A stretch of DNA of 40,169 nucleotides, from assembly GCA_012031965.1 (NCBI GenBank), contig JAAUSC010000044.1, positions 1 through 40,169 of the forward strand, in the 5' to 3' direction. Below are positions 34,000 through 40,169 of this stretch, piece after piece. Every line of letters begins with the position of its first letter. Positions within the stretch are counted from its first letter, which is position 1. The DNA is from Scytonema sp. RU_4_4. Lineage in GTDB: Bacteria > Cyanobacteriota > Cyanobacteriia > Cyanobacteriales > Nostocaceae. Position numbers and translations under genes: made by a program. The notes under the pieces were generated by a model, which saw nothing but the letters and a program-made list of their open reading frames with translations, did not search any database and was not told the DNA's origin.

Positions 34000-35298
34000 A
34001 TGAGAAAGACATTTGCAGCCATCGCCATTAGCCTACCGATAGTTCCTATCATTCTGTTAGTACCCATGCGACCTCTGGGGCATTTAGCACTGAGTGCGTT
34101 GGAGTGTAGGGTAATCAGGTGGGAGCTACCAGTATCCTCTCAAACCCAATTACAGGACAGAATCATTCAGCAGCAAACAGCGCCACCACCATTGATACCT
34201 ATTCAAAAGTCACCGTTCCCTTGTTGTGAGGGTGATACTTCTTGTTTCGATAACCAATTATGGGGCGAAAATGGTCAACCACCAGACAAAAAGGCTTTGT
34301 TGACGTCTGTAGATAGGAGTTTGCAATATCTCTTTTCTCGCAATGCTACTGCGGCGTATCAACAGTATCCGGTGGTGGGGATAACACAAGCTCACGTTAT
34401 CAAAAGTTTGCAAAGATTCCGAGAGTTAGTATTAAAATCTAAATCTGCTGCAGAACTGAATGCAGCAATAGCAAGGGAATTTGTTTTTTATCAGTCAGTA
34501 GGGAGAGACAACAAAGGCTCGGTGTTGTTTACAGCATACTATGAACCAGTTTATGCTGCTAGTCGCGTTCCCACTGCAGAGTACCGCTATCCTGCTTATC
34601 GCAAACCACCTGACATTGCCTCATGGCAACAACCTCATCCTACACGCTTGGAACTAGAAGGAGCCGATGGTTTGCAAGCATCAATTGGTCGGCTACGGGG
34701 GTTAGAATTGTTTTGGTTTCGCGATCGCCTAGAACCGTACTTAGCGCAGATTCAAGGTTCAGCTAAGCTTCAGCTTCTTGATGGAACTCAAACAACAATA
34801 GGTTATGCTGGTAACACTGCTTATAACTATAAGAGTATCGGACGAGAACTGGCGAACGATGGCAAGTTACCGCTTGAGGGTTTAACGATGCCGAAGATCC
34901 TCAACTATTTCCAGAAGTATCCACAAGAATTAAATGTCTATATCCCTCGCGATCCCAGCTTTGTGTTTTTTCAAGAAAACCACGGTGCGCCAGCACAAGG
35001 TTCTATCAAAGTACCATTGACAGCAGAACGCTCAATAGCAACAGATAAATCTCTTATGCCTCCTGGTGCTTTGGCGTTGATTCGCGCTCCCTTCCCCTTT
35101 ATCAATCATCTTACCGGACAAATGGAGCATCGGACCGTCAGTCGGTATGTTCTTGACCAAGATACGGGAGGCGCAATTAAAAGTGCGGGGCGAGTAGATT
35201 ATTTTCTAGGTTCTGGTAAGGTGGCGGGCGATCGCGCTGGCGTGACCGTCAGTTATGGGCAGTTATATTATTTATTGCTTAAATCTCATCAAGAATAG
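34000..35298 (+). CDS. mltA: MltA-type membrane-bound lytic transglycosylase
   Basis: A 432-aa murein lytic transglycosylase that cleaves the glycan strand of peptidoglycan, leaving 1,6-anhydromuramic acid ends. The N-terminus is hydrophobic (AAIAISLPIVPIILLVPM), a signal or anchor, and no lipobox cysteine is evident. The MltA barrel has FTAYYEPVYAASR, TIGYAGNTAYNYKSIGREL and VFFQENHGAPAQGSIKVPL. The C-terminal 3D domain carries the catalytic aspartates in LDQDTGGAIKSAGRVDYFLG. Length is normal for cyanobacterial homologues. Apart from the DUF218 gene upstream no wall gene is adjacent. It probably acts in the periplasm. Confidence 0.93.
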   Translation: MRKTFAAIAISLPIVPIILLVPMRPLGHLALSALECRVIRWELPVSSQTQLQDRIIQQQTAPPPLIPIQKSPFPCCEGDTSCFDNQLWGENGQPPDKKALLTSVDRSLQYLFSRNATAAYQQYPVVGITQAHVIKSLQRFRELVLKSKSAAELNAAIAREFVFYQSVGRDNKGSVLFTAYYEPVYAASRVPTAEYRYPAYRKPPDIASWQQPHPTRLELEGADGLQASIGRLRGLELFWFRDRLEPYLAQIQGSAKLQLLDGTQTTIGYAGNTAYNYKSIGRELANDGKLPLEGLTMPKILNYFQKYPQELNVYIPRDPSFVFFQENHGAPAQGSIKVPLTAERSIATDKSLMPPGALALIRAPFPFINHLTGQMEHRTVSRYVLDQDTGGAIKSAGRVDYFLGSGKVAGDRAGVTVSYGQLYYLLLKSHQE

Positions 35299-35937
35299 TA
35301 CTGACTGGTGCATTGAGGAATTTTATTGTTTGAGAACCACTATAGAATTTTACTTACGCGGACTTTATTTGTCTAACCGTGACTATGGTCATGGGTTCTA
35401 GACTCTCATTAAATGTTAAAACAGTGAACAGTTATCAAGCAACTGGTAACTAATGACTGGTTGAATTTTGTCTTTAAAAGTAAAACTATAAACTTTTTTT
35501 ATCAAAATCCAAAAACTTTATAAAAAAACATTAGTTTATTTAATTATTATGACATCATTAATATGTCATAACTGTTTGCCTGTTATTCTTATAACTCTGG
35601 TTTATAGCTACTTGATTAAATTTTTAAAAATTAAAGAATCCAAAATGATATGATACTAGATTGGCTTAATTTTTGAGTCTAAATAACTTTTACTCCAGTT
35701 TGGAACTACAAAATTCATCTAGCGTCTTACGTACGTAAGAGTGTTACCTACTCAATCAAATGCTTCTCGTCTCAGCCAGACAGTGGAGTCATAGCAAAGC
35801 TAGTTTATGTTTCTTATTATTGTGCGTAAATCTGAAATACTATCTTTTCAGTTTGTATATAAGTATATTCCTGACTAAATAAGTCTAATATCTTATTTCT
35901 CCACAACATATTGATAGATTAATAATGGGGTTTAAAA
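35299..35937. other. AT-rich region upstream of the PIN gene
   Basis: About 640 AT-rich bases without a gene. The only clear structure is the perfect palindrome TCTTACGTACGTAAGA at 35725-35740. I saw no antitoxin-like small ORF immediately before the PIN gene. Confidence 0.55.
35725..35740. promoter_or_regulatory. Perfect 16-bp palindrome, possible operator
   Basis: TCTTACGTACGTAAGA reads the same on both strands, 198 bases before the PIN gene start, in AT-rich sequence. Its size and symmetry suit a dimeric repressor site. No regulator is assigned, and a chance palindrome cannot be excluded. Confidence 0.35.
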
Positions 35938-36390
35938 GTGTTCAAGATATTAGTTGATGCTGATTTAATATTAGAGGCTTTGATGAATCGTAACGGTTCT
36001 GTAGGAGAAGTCAGTGAATTACTTGATAGGGTACATCCGTGGATTCAAATGTACATAACAGATATTGGTTGGCAAAAAATCTACACATATACAAGCCGTT
36101 TGCGAAATACAAAGATTGCTGAACTAGTGATTAATTGGTTGCAAGACAAAATTCAAATCTGTACTGTAGATCAGACTATTCTTCAACAAGCACGTTCTTC
36201 ACCTCTTCAGGATTTTGAATCTGCTGTAGAGCTAGTCTGTGCCAGTTATGAAGAACTAGATGCGATTGTTACCCATAACTGTGACGATTTTGCTCAAGTA
36301 CCAAATAAATTTTGGATTTGGTCAGTTGCAGAATTGTGGATGCGTGCAAATTTAGAAAGCCAACTGCGTACAACTAGATCTATTTTATAG
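35938..36390 (+). CDS. PIN-domain protein, orphan
   Basis: A 150-aa single PIN domain starting at a GTG with GGGG 8-11 bases upstream. The acidic residues of a PIN nuclease are visible: Asp7 and Asp9 in ILVDADLILEAL, the Glu/Asp set in LQDFESAVELVCA, and Asp in THNCDDFAQVP. PIN proteins are usually RNases (VapC toxins) or RNA-processing enzymes. The same PIN type occurs in filamentous cyanobacteria fused to NACHT/WD40 or other modules (recalled, not checked). No antitoxin gene is adjacent, so an orphan or regulatory nuclease is more likely than a classical VapBC pair. A repeat cluster follows directly. Confidence 0.82.
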   Translation: MFKILVDADLILEALMNRNGSVGEVSELLDRVHPWIQMYITDIGWQKIYTYTSRLRNTKIAELVINWLQDKIQICTVDQTILQQARSSPLQDFESAVELVCASYEELDAIVTHNCDDFAQVPNKFWIWSVAELWMRANLESQLRTTRSIL

Positions 36391-36404
36391 CAATTCAAAA
36401 TACT

Positions 36405-36605
36405 CTGCGGGAAGCCGTATGCTTAAGGCGCGGTTGCAGCATTAACGTAGCTCCTCCCTTAGTAGGCACGGATATATCCTAAGCAGGCGCTGAGCTATGC
36501 TTGCAGCATGCTTTGCTAACGGCGCAGCTGTGCCGTTAGCAAGGCTCTTCCTACAGAGGGACGGACATGTACTCGCGTTCTCCAGTCACCTGGGCGCGGG
36601 ATACT
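36405..36605. repeat. GC-rich repeat cluster with 30-bp near-perfect palindrome
   Basis: Begins with CTGCGGGAAGCCG, as at 17697. It includes TTGCTAACGGC...GCCGTTAGCAA, a 30-bp palindrome at 36513-36542 broken only at one symmetric pair. It fills the space between the PIN gene and the secreted-protein gene, and I see no gene in it. Confidence 0.75.
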
Positions 36606-36627
36606 TTCCTTTAACCACCGCATGGTG

Positions 36628-37290
36628 TTAGCGTACGCTGACATCCATAGTGTAGTTTAAAGCACCGTTGCCACTGTTTTGTTGCGTGACATTGGTGCCA
36701 GGACCGCTCACTTCTACACTAACAGAAGATGATGGAGGATTGTAGCGGGCTGACACTTCCACCTTGTGTTCCCCAAGCGACAAATAACGTGACAAATCAA
36801 CCTTAACGTTTTTATCGTTGCTGATTTGCTTGACAACTTTACCATTCACAGTAACCTCACCCGTCATTTGAGCACCTGATGTATTGATGCTTAAGATATG
36901 CGGTTGACTTAGATTAGCTGCACTTAGCTTAAGTGAGCTTTTTTGATATCCAAAGGAATCACCAGAGCTAGAGTGCTGGCTAGTAAATGTTGTAGATCTG
37001 TTCATATTACTACTGCTGTCTGTTGGAACAACAACGGAAAAATCTTGGGTGCTTTCGTCGTCACTATCGTCTGTTGGAACAACAACGGAAGAATCTTGGG
37101 TGCTTTCGTCGTCATTGCTGTCTGTTTGAACAATAACAGAAGATGTCCTCTGGCTGTTGTGATTGCTATTGCTGTCTGTCTGGACAACAACAGAGGAAGT
37201 CTTCTGGCTGCTACGGACAAAACTTTGTGCAAAAGCTGTGCTTACAGTTAGAAGAACTAGGCAGCCTGCAAGAATCACTAATTTACTCAT
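36628..37290 (-). CDS. Secreted repeat protein
   Basis: A 220-aa protein from the ATG at 37290 (MSKLVILAGCLVLLTVSTAFA), with a signal peptide predicted to be cut after AFA. I prefer this start to an in-frame upstream codon at 37326. Residues about 31-99 are four 17-18-residue repeats of the form SSVVVQTDSNDDESTQD, rich in Ser, Asp and Val. The C-terminal part (about 120-220) looks like a small beta-sandwich (MTGEVTVNGKVVKQI, LGEHKVEVSARYNPPSSSVSVEV). The function is unknown; surface or matrix location is inferred from the signal peptide and repeats. It belongs to the run of secreted-protein genes on the minus strand and has a GC-rich repeat after its stop. Confidence 0.8.
   Translation of the reverse strand: MSKLVILAGCLVLLTVSTAFAQSFVRSSQKTSSVVVQTDSNSNHNSQRTSSVIVQTDSNDDESTQDSSVVVPTDDSDDESTQDFSVVVPTDSSSNMNRSTTFTSQHSSSGDSFGYQKSSLKLSAANLSQPHILSINTSGAQMTGEVTVNGKVVKQISNDKNVKVDLSRYLSLGEHKVEVSARYNPPSSSVSVEVSGPGTNVTQQNSGNGALNYTMDVSVR
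36994..37200 (-). repeat. Four 51-54-bp tandem repeats within a secreted-protein gene
   Basis: Units containing TCTGTTGGAACAACAACGGA and TCTTGGGTGCTTTCGTCGTC recur with a period of 51-54 bases. The middle units are nearly identical and the outer ones more diverged. They encode the SVVV-x-TD repeats and are likely to vary in number between strains. Confidence 0.85.
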
Positions 37291-37529
37291 GATGACATAA
37301 CCAGATTTAAGTAACAGCAGGTACACGATTAGCTAATTCAATTGTTTGTAGAATTGCATGACCTGCTGATAGCTGGAGAATATGTTAGGCGAGAAGAAAA
37401 ATTTCAGTCAATGTCGTCAACTCAACAAAATTTTGTTGAAGAAAAGTAGTCCCTAGCATGAAACCGAAGCTCCCGCCTGCTAGGGACTTCGGAAAATTGA
37501 GAGTTTTGAGAGCAGCCTGTAGGACTATC

Positions 37530-37904
37530 TTACTTGTTGGAAAAAGGTGCTCTTGGTGTTTTTACGTGTACAGGAACGTTGACATCAACGTTAATGTCTT
37601 TTACAGGGTCATAACCCCTGCGGTTACCACCTTCAAACTTTTGATTGACGTTACGACTTTGTTCGCAACGACCATCACTGATACAAACTTGCTTTCCTGT
37701 GCTGACAGCACTGCTACCGCTACAACCTGGAGAACTTTGACGATTAACTCTTGTAGATTGGCTTGCTTCTCTGGAAATTGCTACTTGTGTCCCAGCAGTG
37801 ACACCAATACATCCTGCTGATGCGGAAGGGGTTAAGGAAGGAATAAAGAAGGGAGATACAGCCGTTAGAGAAAACAGGCTCAAAGAAAGTAGTTTAGATT
37901 TCAT
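37530..37904 (-). CDS. Small secreted protein with four cysteines
   Basis: A 124-aa protein from the ATG at 37904, with AAGGAT 8-13 bases upstream. It has a long signal peptide (MKSKLLSLSLFSLTAVSPFF through SASA). The mature part carries four cysteines (in AGCIGV, PGCSGS, QVCISD and GRCEQS), which could form two disulfides outside the cytoplasm. A Lys/Asp/Val-rich tail ends VPVHVKTPRAPFSNK. I recognise no family. The start is only 16 bases after the stop of the next gene upstream (37921-38292), so the two are probably co-transcribed and co-translated. It lies within the secreted-protein array. Confidence 0.72.
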   Translation of the reverse strand: MKSKLLSLSLFSLTAVSPFFIPSLTPSASAGCIGVTAGTQVAISREASQSTRVNRQSSPGCSGSSAVSTGKQVCISDGRCEQSRNVNQKFEGGNRRGYDPVKDINVDVNVPVHVKTPRAPFSNK

Positions 37905-37920
37905 GTGTGTATCCTTGGAA

Positions 37921-38292
37921 TTATTGACAAGTTGTTGTAGTTGTGGAACTGTAAGTGCTATTGCTGCTATTAGAGCCACTGCGTACAGTGTTTCTTTGGA
38001 CTACTCGTCTGCCGTTACAGTGGCTTTGTGTTGTGCGAGGATATCTCCAATTGTGAAGACGGCGCTCAATACTGCTTTGCCGAATCTGCCTTCTAGAACT
38101 AGGAAACCGTGAAGGATAGATAGTTCTGTAAGTAGGTCTTCTGTCTCTAATTGTGATACCACCGTCTTCATCGATTGTCACCCTACTAGTACTACCTTCG
38201 ACATCGATGTCATCTGCAGTCGCAATTCCAGCAGGTAACACAATCAGCGTAGAGAGTACTACTAGTAATGAAATTATTTGTCTGGCAGGCAT
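37921..38292 (-). CDS. Small secreted Arg/Ser/Thr-rich protein
   Basis: A 123-aa protein from the ATG at 38292 with a good GAGG ribosome binding site (AGAGGAATTAAGCC before the ATG). A signal peptide (MPARQIISLLVVLSTLIVLP to ATA) is followed by DDIDVEGSTSRVTIDEDGGI, a basic Arg/Ser/Tyr-rich middle and a Ser/Thr-rich tail ending TTTTTCQ. There are two cysteines. I recognise no family, and the composition is low in complexity. It is read as a pair with the four-cysteine protein, 16 bases apart. The strong start signals argue that the ORF is real. Confidence 0.68.
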   Translation of the reverse strand: MPARQIISLLVVLSTLIVLPAGIATADDIDVEGSTSRVTIDEDGGITIRDRRPTYRTIYPSRFPSSRRQIRQSSIERRLHNWRYPRTTQSHCNGRRVVQRNTVRSGSNSSNSTYSSTTTTTCQ

Positions 38293-38598
38293 GGCTTAAT
38301 TCCTCTCTTCGTAAAAAACAACCGACTTTGATAAAGCAAGCTAGGAAATCGGTAAAACTTGTATCAACTCCTCACCTATAACACACCACTGCACTGTCAA
38401 CAGACACTCGCAATTTTCTGTAAGCTGGTGAGTCATTTGGCGTTGCTTTCTCACGTAGATCCAGCAACATCCAATAGCTGATTAGCTGTAACCCTCATGT
38501 ATCTCAGGAGTTGAACTCATCACGAGTTTGGCAGATGGGTAACCCAACACTAACAGCAGCTTGAGACGGCAAACTAAATACAGACTGGTACTTGAGGG
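38293..38598. other. Intergenic region in the secreted-protein array
   Basis: About 300 bases between two minus-strand genes. It should contain the promoter for the 37921-38292 gene pair. I see no hairpin, repeat or ORF of note. Confidence 0.5.
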
Positions 38599-38934
38599 TT
38601 AATAGCGGTGATAACGAGATCCTCTGTTTTGTTGTCTATTTCGTTGTAGCTGCTCACTTTTTTGAGAAGCATACTGGTCAACAGTACTGTTATCGATAGC
38701 CGCACCATTTTGGTCGATGCGCTGATTAGTATTTTGTCTTCCAGAATTGGGGTAACCAGCTCTTTGCTGAATACTTCTTTGGTCAGCCTTCTGATTGACT
38801 CGGCTATTTTCACCACCAACACTAGCATTTTGATTAATCTCCTGCTTAGTGACCGTTTCGCCAGCGAAAGCAACAGTTGGCATTACCATCACAGCAGCGG
38901 CTAGTAGACCCAGGGTAAAGGTTTTCTTCACCAT
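38599..38934 (-). CDS. Secreted Q/N-rich protein, divergent paralogue
   Basis: A 111-aa protein with a clear signal peptide (MVKKTFTLGLLAAAVMVMPT then VAFA). The mature part is rich in Gln, Asn, Ser and Arg. It carries one copy of the motif shared by this array, Q-N-G-A-A-x-x-x-S-x-x-x-Q at residues 75-87 (DQNGAAIDNSTVDQ), followed by Tyr. It ends with a basic NRGSRYHRY tail, like the RSGAYRRY end of the next protein. It is more diverged than the other paralogues. The function is unknown; a secreted, possibly self-assembling surface protein is an inference from composition. No clear ribosome binding site is seen. Confidence 0.75.
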   Translation of the reverse strand: MVKKTFTLGLLAAAVMVMPTVAFAGETVTKQEINQNASVGGENSRVNQKADQRSIQQRAGYPNSGRQNTNQRIDQNGAAIDNSTVDQYASQKSEQLQRNRQQNRGSRYHRY

Positions 38935-38977
38935 TTTTAACTATGTCCCAAATATATGAATGGATTATTGAAACAAT

Positions 38978-39027
38978 GGCGTTGTTTGAGTCAGGGAATT
39001 AACTGATACCAAAGACTGTGCAACGCC
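38978..39027. repeat. GGCGTTG...CAACGCC hairpin, array copy 1
   Basis: GGCGTTG (38978-38984) pairs with CAACGCC (39021-39027). The same pair occurs downstream of each tandem Q/N-rich gene at 39480-39514 and 39954-39988. The position just after each stop codon on the minus strand suggests a transcript-end or stability hairpin. No T-run follows. Confidence 0.6.
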
Positions 39028-39046
39028 TTTGTATGAAATTGAATGA

Positions 39047-39412
39047 TTAATAGCGACGGTAGGCGCCACTACGACCACGAGCATTTTGACGCTGGTTGTT
39101 GTTGCTCTCACTGTATTGGTCAGTGGTAGAACCATCTGTTGCTGCACCATTTTGAACGGTGGTTTGCTTCGCATCTTGGTCTTGGCGAGTTCTGTTAGAA
39201 CCACCGTAGTAGCCACGACGAGAATCTCTACCGCGATTTTGCACTTGGTTGCTGTTGGTTGTGGAAGTTTGAGTCACGCTACTACCGTTAACAGCAGCAC
39301 CGTTTTGCTCTGTGTACTGGTCAACGCTCTGTGATTGATCTGCGAATGCGGCGGTAGGAGCAATCATCAAACCTGCAGCCAGTAAACCGAAAGCAATAGA
39401 TTTATTCAACAT
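39047..39412 (-). CDS. Secreted Q/N-rich tandem paralogue
   Basis: A 121-aa protein with a signal peptide (MLNKSIAFGLLAAGLMIAPT then AAFA, cut near residue 24). The mature part has two copies of Q-[NS]-G-A-A-[VTI]-[ND]-[GN]-S-x-x-x-Q: residues 36-48 (EQNGAAVNGSSVTQ) and 87-99 (VQNGAATDGSTTDQ). An Arg/Gly/Tyr-rich link separates them and the tail is RSGAYRRY. GAGG precedes the ATG. The spacing Q-x-G near an Asn recalls curlin repeats but does not fit them exactly. Its signal peptide, leader and downstream hairpin are almost identical to those of the next paralogue. Secreted fibre or matrix protein is a hypothesis only. Confidence 0.8.
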   Translation of the reverse strand: MLNKSIAFGLLAAGLMIAPTAAFADQSQSVDQYTEQNGAAVNGSSVTQTSTTNSNQVQNRGRDSRRGYYGGSNRTRQDQDAKQTTVQNGAATDGSTTDQYSESNNNQRQNARGRSGAYRRY

Positions 39413-39479
39413 TTTGATGGACCTCGTTAGTTGTGTGTGTATTGTGAAAGTTAAAAGTTATGTGTTGTTGTTTGGGAAT

Positions 39480-39514
39480 GGCGTTGTACTTTTACCTTTG
39501 ACTTGTGCAACGCC
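39480..39514. repeat. GGCGTTG...CAACGCC hairpin, array copy 2
   Basis: GGCGTTGTAC (39480-39489) pairs with GTGCAACGCC (39505-39514), with one wobble. It lies 18 bases after the minus-strand stop of the 39533-39886 gene. It is nearly identical to the copy at 39954-39988. Confidence 0.65.
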
Positions 39515-39532
39515 TTTGGTGAAATCTAATGA

Positions 39533-39886
39533 TTAGCGAGCACGTTGGTTCTGACGGTTGTTGGTATCGCTGTATTGGTCAGTGGTAGAACCATCAGTTG
39601 CTGCACCACTTTGCTTGGTGGTTTGAACAGCATCTTGACCTTGCTTAACGTTGTTGCTAGGGCGAACATAACCGCGACCGTATTTGTAACCAGGGCGAGA
39701 GCTTCTTGCATTTTGCACTTGGCGACTGTTGGTTGTGGAAGTTTGAACTGTAGAACTACCGTTAACAGCAGCACCGTTTTGCTCAGTGTACTGGTCAACT
39801 TTTTGTGCTTGACCTGCGAATGCGGCGGTAGGAGCAATCATCAAACCTGCAGCCAGTAAACCAAAAGCAATAGATTTATTCAACAT
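39533..39886 (-). CDS. Secreted Q/N-rich tandem paralogue
   Basis: A 117-aa protein. The signal peptide is identical to that of the 39047-39412 protein through AAFA. Q-N-G-A-A-x-x-x-S motifs occur in EQNGAAVNGSSTVQ and, at residues 92-104, KQSGAATDGSTTDQ. The link is Arg/Tyr/Gly-rich (SRPGYKYGRGYVRPS), and the tail is shorter, ending NNRQNQRAR. GAGG lies before the ATG. It is almost identical to the truncated gene at the right edge. Role unknown. Confidence 0.82.
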   Translation of the reverse strand: MLNKSIAFGLLAAGLMIAPTAAFAGQAQKVDQYTEQNGAAVNGSSTVQTSTTNSRQVQNARSSRPGYKYGRGYVRPSNNVKQGQDAVQTTKQSGAATDGSTTDQYSDTNNRQNQRAR

Positions 39887-39953
39887 TTTGATAGACCTCG
39901 TTAGTTGTGTGTGTATTGTGAAAGTTAAAAGTTATGTGTTGTCGTTTGAGAAT

Positions 39954-39988
39954 GGCGTTGTACTTTTACCTTTGACTTGTGCAACGCC
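39954..39988. repeat. GGCGTTG...CAACGCC hairpin, array copy 3
   Basis: GGCGTTGTAC (39954-39963) pairs with GTGCAACGCC (39979-39988). It lies 18 bases after the minus-strand stop of the gene at the window end, the same distance as in copy 2. Confidence 0.65.
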
Positions 39989-40006
39989 TTTGTGTCAAAT
40001 CAATGA

Positions 40007-40169
40007 TTAGCGAGCACGTTGGTTCTGACGGTTGTTGGTGTTGCTGTATTGGTCAGTGGTAGAACCATCAGTTGCTGCACCACTTTGCTTGGTGGTTTGA
40101 ACAGCATCTTGACCTTGCTTAACGTTGTTGCTAGGGCGAACATAACCGCGACCGTATTTGTAACCAGGG
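40007..40169 (-). CDS. Secreted Q/N-rich tandem paralogue, partial
   Basis: C-terminal 53-54 codons of another array member; the start lies outside the window. The visible part matches the 39533-39886 protein from PGYKYGRGYVRPS to NNRQNQRAR, with one evident difference (Asn for Asp in the YS-[DN]-TNN segment). It includes the KQSGAATDGSTTDQ motif. It shows that the array continues to the right. Confidence 0.85.
   Translation of the reverse strand, partial: PGYKYGRGYVRPSNNVKQGQDAVQTTKQSGAATDGSTTDQYSNTNNRQNQRAR

Larger units (their letters stand above)
39480..40169. repeat. 474-bp tandem gene duplication running off the window
   Basis: The hairpin, intergenic sequence and C-terminal coding part at 39480-39695 recur at 39954-40169 with a period of exactly 474 bases (39533 to 40007 for the stop codons) and only a few differences. 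The preceding unit (from 38978) is related but 486-502 bases away and more diverged. The array therefore has at least three members, the last two of recent origin, and continues past the window end. Confidence 0.9.

Noticed and set aside
35938-36390. VapBC toxin-antitoxin pair
   Set aside because: No small antitoxin ORF lies within 200 bases on either side.
39047-40169. Curli (CsgA/CsgB) assignment for the Q/N-rich proteins
   Set aside because: The motif spacing differs from the curlin repeat and no csg-type secretion gene is visible; kept only as a resemblance.

Overview
The window looks like chromosome from a filamentous, probably heterocyst-forming (Nostocales-type) cyanobacterium. The evidence is an oxygenic-photosynthesis gene (ndhM), a nirA-nrtP-narB nitrate assimilation cluster with a perfect NtcA promoter, about two dozen HIP1 octamers (GCGATCGC), and many short palindromic and heptameric repeats between genes. 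I see no rRNA, tRNA, CRISPR array or transposase gene. The species cannot be named from sequence alone.

Layout. (1) 1-7570, minus strand: an exopolysaccharide operon read right to left. It holds a PssD/PssE-type split glycosyltransferase, a Wzc-like co-polymerase/BY-kinase, a Wzy-like polymerase, two GT4 glycosyltransferases and a Wzx-like flippase that leaves the window and appears frameshifted. Upstream of it lies a near-perfect 176-bp tandem duplication; each copy carries a possible 17-codon ORF. (2) 8175-9997: 5-formyltetrahydrofolate cyclo-ligase and a HEAT-repeat protein. (3) 10146-17542, plus strand: nitrate assimilation, with an NtcA promoter and hairpin-rich leader, nirA, nrtP, a terminator-like hairpin, narB, a PsiE-like membrane protein and a nitrate-reductase-associated protein. 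narB has a one-base frameshift near its 3' end. Both nirA and narB carry low-complexity in-frame inserts. (4) 17546-18024: a repeat block with a perfect 40-bp palindrome. (5) 18027-25540: a DJ-1/PfpI protein, then a signalling/proteolysis cluster of FHA-PrsW, an unknown 215-aa protein, CHAT-FHA, and zinc ribbon/pseudokinase-like/PP2C. (6) 25541-27054: 1.5 kb with no convincing protein gene but several strong inverted repeats and a candidate small RNA. (7) 27055-36390: housekeeping and regulatory genes: ndhM, a LeuD-like protein, a small conserved protein, a REC-LuxR regulator, a GT2, a C-terminal processing protease, a DUF218 protein, MltA and an orphan PIN protein. (8) 36628-40169, minus strand: at least seven small secreted proteins, four of them related Q/N-rich paralogues, with a recent 474-bp tandem duplication that runs off the window.

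How they work together. Region 1 makes, polymerises and exports a surface polysaccharide. Region 3 imports nitrate and reduces it to ammonium under nitrogen control. Region 5 combines two phosphothreonine-binding (FHA) proteases of different classes with a protein phosphatase, which suggests phosphorylation-gated proteolysis. Region 8 looks like a rapidly duplicating set of secreted or surface proteins. Regions 5 and 8 and the 25.9-kb structured element are the best candidates for something not yet described.
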